Part shown: piece by piece, positions 1 to 12,400 of the stretch
Layout: every line of letters starts with the position of its first letter
Position numbering within the stretch: the stretch's first letter is position 1
Source: Anticarsia gemmatalis
Taxonomy: Eukaryota > Arthropoda > Insecta > Lepidoptera > Erebidae
NCBI RefSeq assembly: GCF_050436995.1
Contig: NC_134765.1
Span: forward strand, 6,537,501-6,601,500
Direction of reading: 5' to 3'
DNA length: 64,000 nucleotides
Notes under the pieces: model-generated
What the model was told of the DNA's origin: nothing
Seen by the model: the letters and a program-made list of their open reading frames with translations, nothing else
Databases searched by the model: none
Made by a program: the position numbers and the translations under genes

Positions 1-364
1 TGAAGCTCAATAATTGTCTAAATAGGGCTTTTATTGCTGTTTAAAGAACCTCGCTTAATAGCAAAGAAATTTCGACAGAAAACAAGAGTTTGTTTATTGG
101 CAAAGGCATCGATTCAATGAGCTAAACAAATGGAAAGTAAATATGATAATGATGCCAAAACGAGCAACGAAGTTGTAGTGTGTACTTTACTTTGTATACC
201 TGTACTCCAAAAGTAGATATTTATTTTGCAACTGCTTAGAGAATATCGCACTACGCGCATGTCTTTGACAGCGAAATCACCAAAATCCTTTCACTATGTG
301 TATATGTTATTGATAAGGGCTTACACACGTTTGTTGTTGTTGACAGGCCATCATTGCGCGCGCA

Positions 365-382
365 ATGAGTGAGGTGTGGTAG
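365..382 (+). promoter_or_regulatory. Short upstream ORF ahead of the cic start codon
   Basis: ATG at 365 opens MSEVW and stops at TAG 380-382, in the same frame as the main ATG at 395, only 12 nt before it. If this exon is in the mature leader, the uORF could reduce initiation at 395 by requiring leaky scanning or reinitiation. The effect is inference. Confidence 0.45.
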
Positions 383-394
383 CGGGCGGCGGTG

Positions 395-490
395 ATGCAG
401 CGTGGCCACGCGGGCGGCGCCCCGCACTCACAGGCCTCCGCCCCCGCACAGCCGCACTATCGCTCCCACTACGCCGACATCGATGATCAG
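395..490 (+). CDS. cic: cic coding exon 1 (residues 1-32)
   Basis: It starts MQRGHAGG and ends ADIDDQ before donor CAG|GTTTGT, phase 0. The exon probably begins at 347 after a TTGTTGACAG acceptor, leaving 48 nt of 5' UTR. An in-frame TAG at 380-382 closes a five-codon upstream ORF, so ATG 395 is the best start. No domain is recognised; the stretch is His/Ala/Pro-rich. It is joined to exon 2 on matching phase and shared compositional style, so it is less certain than later exons. Confidence 0.72.
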
Positions 491-3400
491 GTTTGTTTAT
501 ATCTACAACAAGTTCATATTGCACCCATATATGGGCGTGTAAGGGACGTGTGCCTATCTAAGACGCCCATCTTTCATTGTGGTTTGCGCATGATCAAAAT
601 CTTCAAGTAAGAGTTATTATCGAAAAGATAAATTCTTATGTCGTCTTGTCTCTTTCTTTTAGAATGTGAATAATGTCGTGACATTCATCTTCTAGATAGC
701 TGTTATTCGAACATTTCAGACATGTTTAGATAAAATAAACCTGCTGCTATTCCTGTTAGAAGTTGAGAAAATTGAGTTTGATACTGGTCATATAAACTGT
801 TATAAAATAATATAAGAACCTATTTATTGACCAATTATTTCTTACATCAATTCAGAACTGTCTTTGATGTTTCAATATGCTATACCTACCTCAAAGGTAA
901 AGTGCAAAACAATGTTTGCTGACCATAACAGTAACTCATCTATGTAAAGCGTAACACGGCTCACTTTACGCTAGTTAGGACAAGATCCTTTGTTTACGTC
1001 CATACGATAAAAGGTCGAGACTACGTTCCTTAATTCCTTTATGGGTTTGCACGCAAACAAAAAATTCAATACATAAATGGGTTTATTCATTATTGTTGAC
1101 CTTTTTGTTGTAATCCATTATCATTATTAAACCCTCCACAGCAAAGTAATTGTGGTGCCAAATCCCTGAAGAAATTCAAGAAATTGTCGATTTGAATATT
1201 GAATATGTTTAGGAAGAATGGTGTTCGACGAAGTTAATTTCGTCATGATTTTATTTATTTAAAATTCTGTAAAAGATCATAGCAATTTATGTAGAATCGC
1301 TAGAAACTCGAGGCTATGACGTAGAAATCCCCTTTTGTCATTTGCCAAAATTTTATCAGTGTGCGATAAAAAATGTAATAGTGTGCAACATTGTGCAAAC
1401 GGACGGGTGGGGGTTAGCGCTGAGCCGGGGTATTTTATTAATTGTCAGCTCTTTGTTCTGAAGCCTATCAGACAGAGCACGCTTTGTCCAGTTGTGCCAG
1501 TTTTAGTAGATTTTATAAAATCATTTTACTTTAAAGAAGTTCTGTGTGCTAGGACCGAGCAAAATAGCTAGCTTTACACTACCCAGTCATAGGATTTAAT
1601 TCAAGCCGCCTGACATCCTCTGACTCACTTTCATAAATTTATTTCATTACACATAATTACGTATTATAATCTCAAGTTACCGCTATGAGGTTGTTCTCAA
1701 GTAAGACATTTTATTTAATTCATTAACATGTATGTTGTTGATGTTTTGGTCCGGTTTACCTTACAGGATATCTTATGAATTAGTCGGTAGGTACGGCATG
1801 TATGACGAATGCCATTTGACCTACATTATCGCAGCACCATTGATTTCATGGCGCTCTTGTTACCATGAATGAAGGCGATATTTATATGAATTGCTTTATT
1901 GTTATTTATTTTATTCATCTATAACAATAGTTTATTAAGATTTTTTAAATGTGATTATAGTACTTGTAAAGGATAATTATAATAAAATTATAGGCATTTT
2001 CCCCTAACACTCCAATAACACATTTTATGATAAAGCTATTTATTTATCTTTTTGATTAAATGAAAGTTACTCTTCATTTCTGTAGCATACTGACATAGAC
2101 CTATTCAACAAGTTTCTTTATAGTTATTACATTGTATCTGCATTATAAGGAAAATTTTACTCGTAATTCCTATGAATCGTGAGTCATTGATAATTTTTTC
2201 TCAAGCATTCATTTTTTAATATTTTGTTGCAGATTCCTGCTTCGGTGATAAGCAGTGTTGGCACAGTGAGCCTGTCTCAATCATCGACCAACCCAACCCC
2301 CAACATAACGATGGCTAACCCTACAAACCCTGGTAACGCGAGCAGCGGCAACAATGCCCAGCCGCCTGCCCAGCAGACCCCGACCCAGGCCCCAGTGCGC
2401 AACTTGCCTAAAAAACGAAAATTCGACCCTTCTGTCTTGGAAGAAATCCAACAGAGTTGCCCCAATAACAACATCGTCAATGCTCCGTTGCCGGCTGAAT
2501 ATCAAATGCAGTCTTACCAGCCGCCGGTGCTGCAGCCGTCACCGATAGTGCAACATCCGTCTCCGCCATCGGATCTTAAGAATTATTCCATCTCGTACCC
2601 TAATATCGATTTGTCCGAGTGGCGGGACCACAGGGTGTTGGCGAAGCAACGCGGTCTCTACGTGCCTGGAGTGATCCGTCAAGCGGAAGGTTGTAAAGTG
2701 ATAGTGGAACTCGACGGGCTCGACAATGAGTCCGTGGAGTACAGTGATGTGTTCGGTGCGAACAAGAATGACGTGATCAGTGACGCGAGCCCCCAGATGA
2801 GCCATCTGCTCATGGGCTGCCTGTGTGTCGTGAGGACTACGGATCCCAGTCGGGAGAATGTGCAAAATGTTTTCGTTGAAGGAATCGTGTATGAGGTGCT
2901 TAATTCTCCAATCAGGATACGAGTTAAGGTGAGTCTATAAATTAAATATGACTTATTCTAATTACAGTAAACGTACCTATTTCTTTGTCTCAGGTTTTTC
3001 ACGTTTTAACACCTCGTTCAATGTTTCGGATGAACGCGTTTAGTTTTATTGCAGTTAAGCTAAAATATATCTATATCTGTTTATAACAGAGGTTATAATT
3101 GATTATAAATTCTGCTCACTGCTCTACCGTGCAGAAAAACTATTGCAAAACAATTGTGCCATTTTTACTTCATTCACTGTTTGATCGACTATTGATTGTC
3201 TCGAAGTTATTTTCGAGATCAATTAACGTGACAATGTCGTTTGTGGCATTGCAATGTATTGTTGAAATACAAAACATAAATAGCCACTACAATAAGCGTA
3301 GTTCTTACTACTTTTGAATTATAACGTCGGATTTTATCCTGGGGCATACTTCGCATATTTGGCAGCTCAATAGATGATCGCAGTAGGATATTGTCATCAA

Positions 3401-6400
3401 TTAATCAATCCTTAAATCACTGCGAAATAGAATGTATATATTTTTAGCTACGACGTAGTATCTAACAAGGTGTTCAATAATTAGGTGACAGATGGTGACC
3501 CATGCAAGGATATGGTGGAAGTGAAACGCGCTGACATCCGACTGCTGCAGCCGCCGTGGGCCGACGAACTGGAAGAGGCAGGCACGCACGCAGTTACCAT
3601 GCATCCGGGACATATGCGTATACACCACGTGCCCGCACAGGTTCGTACACTAAACGACTAAAACGTGTTATAAAATCACGACTATATTATCCTCGATGGC
3701 TATATCAGAGGCATATTAATAGGCCTACGTTTTGCCAGCTTTATTTAGGCTTCCCGTATCGATTGCGAACTTATTGCATGTTATAACTCGGGTATTTTCC
3801 CGAACATATTTATAGAAATAGATAGATACCGCTTAATCGATATCATTATTTTCTTTGATTTATTTGATCTATGTTCATAGACATGCTGCAAGACGATCCG
3901 TAACAATCAGAAAATTAATGTAATAAACCTAATTACGAATGTAAATTAAAGATCGTTAAGATGTTAACTATTTAACTGTTATTTATTAAAATGATAAGGT
4001 ATTTGTAAATGTGAGGAGAAAAACGCTGCAGTTCTTTACATGCACGAAGCTAGATGATTGAAAATTCACTTGCCCTGTTACAGAACCTCGTTGTGACATA
4101 GTATCATCCCACGGGTTAATGAACTTTTGGATTAATAGATCTGCTAAAGAATAAATTGTTGAACGTTATTGCAGTATATTCACATATTTTCAGAATAGTA
4201 AATGTTTATTGATATTACCTAACGCTACTATCGATAACAACCGCCACTATCTTGTAGAGTTCAAAGTACATTGCTGATTCTATGCAAAATATTTTGGAAT
4301 TACACTACCGTTATTTCAATGTATCGGATCCAAAACACATAAGCCTGCTATCGTTTTAGTATGTAGATTTTTTCTAGAAGTTATGACTTATGCAAGATTA
4401 AATAGTGTCTGGATAATAGTGATAGTGTCGTAAAAACTTTCTTTTTATATTCATCCGAAAGTAAGGAGATAAAAAGGGTTATTACCCGGCATTTTTTTGT
4501 GATAACGCTGATAATTTGTCTTGAAAATAGTGTGTGGAAAGCAATGTTATATTTCTTACTTGTTATCGAGTTTATTTCGTCTCTCGTAGGTAGTAATTAC
4601 AACATTCCTTTTGGTTTAATACTACGTGTACATATGGGAAAACATAGCCATCACCTCTTTTTATGCTGGCTTAATACTAATAATTTCCCTCCGTGGTAAA
4701 TATAAATATATTTTTGAAGAATAATTCTCTAATCTATGTCTCTATTACAAAATAATATTATTCCATTTACATTATCATATCCAGCAAGTACTGCATTCAT
4801 TATACATTATTCTGTAATATATTTACTTATCAGAGTTAGAGCTTACAAGAGCGGTGATAGCCGAGTGGTATAAGTTGGTAACCTCTTGAAGGTGTGCAAT
4901 AAGTCTCCAACCTGCTTGGCCAACATGGTGGAATCAAGGCCTAACTCCTGCCTCATTACGGGAAAAGACCTTTGCCCAGCAGTGGGACATTATAATAATT
5001 TAAGTTTATTTATTATCTTTACTTAAAATATATTATTGTGTGGCACAGATGGGTGGCGATGGTTTCTACACGTCTTCGCCCATAGCCGGCGCGGGCGCAG
5101 GCGGCGTAGTAAACGTGGGCGCCATGTCCAACGGCTCCATGGACTACGGCGAAAGTGACGACGAACTCAGACACGAAGACATCATGTTCCCGGCCGATGT
5201 CTCGCACATGGGTAATTATGGTAACATTTCGTTTCGCCTTTTTATTTTATTATTATTTGCAATTTTAAGTAGATAAATAGCATTGGACGACGCACGCTCA
5301 TTTAATTTTGATTCCAAACTAGTTTACTGTTGTAGTTGTGTTTAGAGTTGTACTATTGTAACCAAATAAATGATAAACTTACTTATTTACTTCTAACTAC
5401 ATACTCGTGCTCATCCCACAAATATAACTCTCGGTTGGGAACGGTCGGTTCGAACCCAGCACACTTGGCTGTGACCAAGTTAATCACTACGCTAAACGTG
5501 CAGTTTTTGTATCATATTTTTATTTTACGTTTTTGAGGAAAGTGATTGTGATTGGAATGTTGTTTACCGGAAACTATGAAACGTGGGTTCGAAGTGATAT
5601 ATTTTCTATAAGCAGCCTTGAGTCATTGTAGAACATCAGTAGTTCTTTGTGTTGTTTATTATTTTATACTTATCCCAGTGTAACCCATTCAGAAGCAAAT
5701 AAAAAAATATAATTTTGAACTAAGTAGGTACTATCATCTGCTGTATGCTATCAGGTTTGACAGTCTCCTATTTCTGCGATCCGAAAGTTGTTGTTTTAGG
5801 TCTTGTTGTACTTTTTGTCCGTTGTTTGTATGTTTGTAAAAGAGCAATTTATAGTGCGGTCTTTAAAGAAAACAAACCTATGATAGGTGTTTTCAGATGC
5901 AGCATTAAGTTATCGTTATTTTATTTATTTTGTATGATACTATGTTAATTCATGTTACATGTTAGTGACACTGTTTTAAATGGTTAATACCATCAATAAA
6001 CGAGTATATATAATTTAACACTCACTTTATCATTGAGATATTTTACATAATATACAGTAATTTCCTTATTTAATCGAATCGAAGAGCGGCTGTATGTTGA
6101 ATAATATTTGAAAACGATTTATTGTTTTGTTAACATAAATCTCATCAGCGATTTTAATCTCTTTGTTAGTTTTTTGTTAGTCTAGACATATACATAGTGC
6201 TTTAATTCATTACTCATGTAGAATTGCGGTGCATTCCGAACACCATTTTTTCATTATGACAGAAACTTTGCCTGGTTTATCGTTGGCAAATATGACCCAC
6301 TTTATATAGGTCGTTGTTTTTTTAGGCGAGGATTAGGTAGAAAGTATTTTGGTTGGTTTTTTTATAGAGTTGGGGAAATGAGATAAGCAATGATGCAAAC

Positions 6401-9400
6401 TAAATAAATTACTGAATGTTTTTTACTTCGATAATGCACATTGGCCGCGATGTTTTCCCGGATTTATTTTTATAAAAAGGTCCTTTGATATCGAACAAGG
6501 ATAAACCGATTGTGTATTAATTGGTTCTTTTTTAATTCGATTCAATGTTTTTGGAGATTTTCCCAAAAAAAAAACACACATAGCTTGGTTTGGCGACCTA
6601 TATCGCAACTTTTATGTAATAATATTTTGTTTACAGACACATGCGGCAACAGCAAACGTAGCAGCTTGCAGAGTCGCGGCAGCACATCCAGCTTGCTCGA
6701 GCGAAGCCTTACACCCAGATCTCAACCACCTACCCCAAGGTAAACATTCTTCAATAATTTAATGTTAACGTCACTCAATATTGAGTTATGTTTCATGCTG
6801 TTTTCATATTAATTGACACCTTTCGTGACCGAAAACTACAGGGATCTTTGACAGTTGGTTTATCTAAGAATGCAGTATGACTGGGCATGGTAGATATAAG
6901 CCATACAAAATACCAGTAATGTTTTGGTTTTTTCTGTCACGTTATGTCTACATAAAATACTATAAAACGATAAAAAAAATAGTAGCTTACAATATTCGGC
7001 CGTGTTGGTGATTTACAAGCTTATATTTTTATAATGACGCTAATATTCGCGGATTATTTTTAAGTAGTTTGCATCGGGCGGTGGGCTCACACCTACGCGA
7101 CCACAGAAGAAAGAGAAACCTTATAAAAACGTGTATTCTATTGTACAGATCTCAAGCGGCAACACCGCACAAGTACAAGAAGGGCGACGTGGTATCCACT
7201 CCCACGGGCATCAGGAAGAAGTTCAACGGCAAGCAGTGGCGGCGCCTCTGTTCCAAGGACGGCTGCACCAAGGAGAGCCAGCGCAGGGGGTTCTGTTCAC
7301 GACACCTGTCCCTCAGGGGCGTCACCAGGTCCAGCAATACACCACTCGCGCAGGGATCTGCTCATACTCCGCAACAAAGGTATGTTGTATGAGCACTTAC
7401 TTTGCAATTACGTTTTTATATATTGTAGGAGTCAAGATTATTTTGTTGAATAAAATCGTCTTGTCGGTTTTTCTTTTTAGAGTTTTTTTAAATTACAGTA
7501 TAATTTTGTGCTGCACATTTTTATAGAATTCATTACTTATATAAACGTGTGCAGCACAAATTGTATGATTGTGAGTTAGTGAATACGTTTCTACTAATGA
7601 ATTGTTTCCAGCTATGTGGCGAGTTATCTTGCGCTCGTGAAAATTTTCTTTGTGTATTTAGTTTCTTGTAGGTGTTTTCAAACATTTTATAGCATAAAAC
7701 AACGAGTACTACAAAATAGGAATGTTGAATATCCTTATTTACAAACATATTGATCTTAATACTCTAGGACATTATATTATGTAACAAAATGTTGTTTATG
7801 TGCTAAATAACACGGAAAATAAATAACATAGTACAACCGCTAATGATAACTGAAAAACGTTTTGCGTTTAACGATAAAACGGTCTTTAAATATCCCGTTA
7901 TAATATTCGCTAGTTTCCTGATTTAAATATAATTATGTATAATACAATTCTTGTAGCATGAATGAGGATGTAGGGGGCATTGTAGAAGGGACTTTACAAA
8001 TATACAACAAATCGTTGATAAAAAGTAGGTACTTTTAGTCATGAGGCAACTATTTGTAAATCATACAAACATGTGCCATTTGAAATATATAGCCCAGTTT
8101 CGTATTTTGCGGTCAATAAGTTTCGGTACAATCATCATAAAAGGGATTTTTGTTGGGGATACGTTCGATTGCGTGTACTTGACAATACAGTGTTCGACAA
8201 ATAAGGCTTCGTTAAAAGCGAAAATCCCCAACCCGCTTGGTCTGCGTAATAGTGGACTCAATGCCTAACCCCTTCCTCATTCGAGAGGAGACTGTTGCCT
8301 AACAGTAGATTTGTTATGGATTAAAAAGGCGAAAATGATTATTATTATTTTATTTTGTTTGTTTGTTACAGAAGCAGCAGTAAATCTTTGTCTTCAAGCG
8401 GCACTGGCGTGGAAGGTGATGAGACGTCCCGCGAGTCTGACACTACACCGCCTCACTACCGAGTTAGGGGTCACTTTGATCCTGATGAAACTGAAGCTGC
8501 CAATATGCTGGGTAAGTTCCTACAACTAAGGGTACTTTTTATAAAGGGATCTTCTGTAATCGGTGTTAGTAAATTAGCGAAAACCAAGATAATAACTATT
8601 TGCGGATCACACAAGTGATAGGACAGGAAAATCGATTTCGTGACCTTTTTTCTTGATTGCAGCGTAGTGACTACTATGACTCAATTGTGACTAAGGTCTA
8701 CGTTCAGTAATTATTGTCTCTTATTCGTCTAAGGCCTGAAACTAAAACTAAAAAATTAAATACTTTTGCATTTCATGTTTCCCCGGCTATTTGTTGGACT
8801 TTATACGCGCTCGGGACTATCCAAACCGCGAAAATGATCGGCATTTTCGCTGTGTAGGAAAATTAATCAATTTTGCGGCTTTTTTCGATAGCCAAAAAGG
8901 GAAAGAACCGGTCCAAAAAAGTCCACTCGTGTATTAACCAATATTATTTTATACTATGTATGTTACCTAAAGTTAGCCTTTACGCTGCGTACTTATGCGC
9001 TATCATGACTTGACAATGGATTTAAATGCGGTTTCATTGTTACAATTTGCAATTTACGAGGAATATTTTGATATTGTCCTATAAATGACTTGTCCGACAA
9101 AACAAGAGTTGTAGCGTACGATTGGATTTCCTCATTGAAGTTTAGTTATTTAATGTATACTCAGCTTTTTTGAAATTCCCATGAAGACATTAGTACTTAG
9201 TTGTTTGTTTACGGAGTTAAGTACCTACTATTTATATCTTCAAGGCTTTGTCCACCGCTGCCATAGCATACTTTTATAGTAAATAAACTCAAGTAATAGC
9301 TCTTTTCGCGCTATCTCCTCGTAAATGCTTTGGTTGGACAAACTGCCTAATCCAATGTGCGGTTGGCACCAAATTTCCTCTTACCTACCACTTGTATAGT

Positions 9401-12400
9401 AACTTATATTTTGCAACCGTCCAAATTATAGTAGTATTTAAGTATTTTATTGTCTCTCCACAGTATCTCTGGGCAGTTCACGGTCGGGCAGTCCAGGAGC
9501 TTCGCCCGTGGGTGGCGGCGGCGCTTCCCCAGGCATCGGGAACAATCTGTTCCAGCCTATCTCTTCGCCACAACCGCAGCATCACCCTGCTCTGTTCACT
9601 CAACACCATCTTATCAGGTAAAATAAAGAATAATTAATATTTTTCGTACTATACGAACACTTATAATAATAATATCTAGCCGGTTAAACAAATTTCAACA
9701 CTAGTATTATTGAAACAATTTAGTTTTACAGTTCGTGTTATTTTAAAAAAATGTGCATTTCTTTCTAGACCCGAGCTAGTCCGACCAAGTCGAGTCAGCT
9801 CGCCCGTCGGCAGTGTTGCCACTAGTGTTATCCGGGTTTCTCCCGGACCCAACTACCACTACCAGGTAAATATACACTTTAACCCTTGTTGAGTATTCTC
9901 GTTATATCGAGACATGTAGTAATCAAATGTGTTTTTACAGGTGGAATCAAACAGAAACGGCCAGACAGTCGTCCAAACAAACAGCGTATCTCAGCCGAAC
10001 GTCATCGGTGTTCAAACTTCAGGACTCAACCTAAACACCATCCATACAAGTATAAACGCTCCGACCACTACCCTGTCCAGTCTGACCTCGTCCTCGAGCA
10101 TATCGCTCAATCTGAGCAACCTCACGCAGAGCATACAGACAAGTGTAGCCAACATACGCAACGCGAACGAGCTCGCTCACAACCTCGTCGTTCCCCGCAC
10201 TATCCCGACATCTAACGGCATAGACTCGGAACAACTGTACCGCAACCAGCCCCTCCACCAACGCAACGGTATACACGAAGCTTACCGTCGCGACACAGAC
10301 ATATCCCCCCCTCTAAACAATCATGAAAATTTTCTGAATAGAAGAGTCTCGGACTACGATGATGATGATCATTCGGTATCTCAGAGAGAGAATAATATAT
10401 TAAGGAACGTGATAGATGCTCGACCCCCAGAACTATCCGAGACTCGCGTAATAGAAGATAATAAGAGGATCTTGAAGCCGGCGGCGGCGAGGCTGTTCCC
10501 CGTCGACCTGCCCGACATGAAGGACCATGGCAAGAGGTACTTTGTTACCATGTTGCCTCAGAATACTGCTGAGAAGAAGTATATTCTTATAAAGAATGAG
10601 CCTTCCGAGTCTGTACAAGTAAGCGTAAGTGTCAATTTTACATAATATTGAATCTTTGAAACTGCATGTCTCAAACTCAGCTCTGATAATCCTTCTGAAT
10701 ACCTTCAATTTCGTTTTGTTAGGCTATTTTCTAAATTTTTACTGTGCAATCCAAACGAGGGTTATTTGTCAGTAAAGATAGGTACCTAAATTGTTATTGT
10801 ATAACAATCTATAGTATCGATATCAATTTAGTACACACACTATCAAAGTGATATTATCTTTACGTTATTGCAATTTAGGTATTTTACGTCAATATAACAT
10901 TGACATAGAATGCCTATTATTGTTATCATTATCATCATAGCCTAGCGAAATATAGAAACATGCTTATGGTCATGTAATTAAATTGTTAACTGTTTATTGT
11001 CAGTATAGTATTTAATTATAGGCAATCATAACTTTTATTTAGAACACCTGATTTGGCAAAGCATCAATCATGATGATAAGTAGTGTGAGGAAACGTCGCA
11101 AAGCGACGAATGTTTAACACATAATAGCAGATACATAATAAATACTCCTAGGTTAGCACTTAAAATTATATTATTTAAAACTTTTAATCTCACGATACTT
11201 AAATCCAGCATAAAAATGCAGCCATGGTCATAAAAATCTCGGCACCTTAGTCAACGTCAAGCTCTTTAGTAGTAGTATGGCCAGTATACCATTTACTGGA
11301 CATGAATTCTCATTTTACCCACATTTCGGAGGGGGTTTTAATCCCACATTTCTGACTGCATTTAATTGAGTAGGTATTCTTTTGGTTTCTTAAGTAGTGT
11401 AGTGTGTAGTAACACATTATTATTTTACAATTGCAGATAGAGTCTCGCGTGAATCACCTGACTCAGCAGATGAACAACAACGACCCGGAGCCGGAGCACC
11501 GCTCTCTAGATAATGGAGATCATGTGAGCAATGTTTGTATTATTATACTTACGTCATCTTGTAAACAATGCCTAAAACTTGATTATTATTATACCTAGAT
11601 TCGATTGACCGTGCCTTTACGAAGTTTTCGTTTGATTCAGTCAAGAAAGCATCATCAACCTAATGAACCTATCCGAACTGTAAATTGTGTTGTTATTGGT
11701 CGTCATTTTTGTTAAGTTCTTAATCGTTTACTTATACTTTGCCGTTTGAAACTAAAATGCTATACTACATACTAGTGAAACCGCCAGTTCTAACAGAACT
11801 AGATACATAATACACGTTATATAGATTACAATTTGTATGAGACAAATATCTGTCATTCAAAGACCCGAAATTAAATTGTCTACTTCTTTTAGGCATATTC
11901 GGACTCACTTCTATACTACCTCTGTTTTGGTTTTTATATTATTAGAGACCTTGAAACGTATTACTTGCATGTACTTATCTAATACTTTATACGATAGGGT
12001 AACAGCGTGAACAGCAGCGCAGTGATAGTCCATCCTAACCAGTTGCTACCGGTTCTGCCGCCGCCCACGTCACACACGATTATCGGTGAGTAACTGAGTA
12101 ATCAATAAACCTGCACGTAATACTAGATACAATACGACACAAGGAAATTTGATAGTAATTGATATCTGTAATTGATGAACATTATATGTAATTATGGGAT
12201 GTTTAATGAGATTTATGTTTTTGTTTTTCAATGAGTTAATTTGACATTTCTATTGGTTTGTACAATTTTGAAAACAGGGTTACCTGGTAATATTCTCCCT
12301 AAGCGCAAAGTCTGCTTATAACCGAATAATAATCGAGATTTTCTTGTCATTAAATCAGTCTAAGGTTGAGAATTAGTTATACAAAGATGCAATTTTTCAG

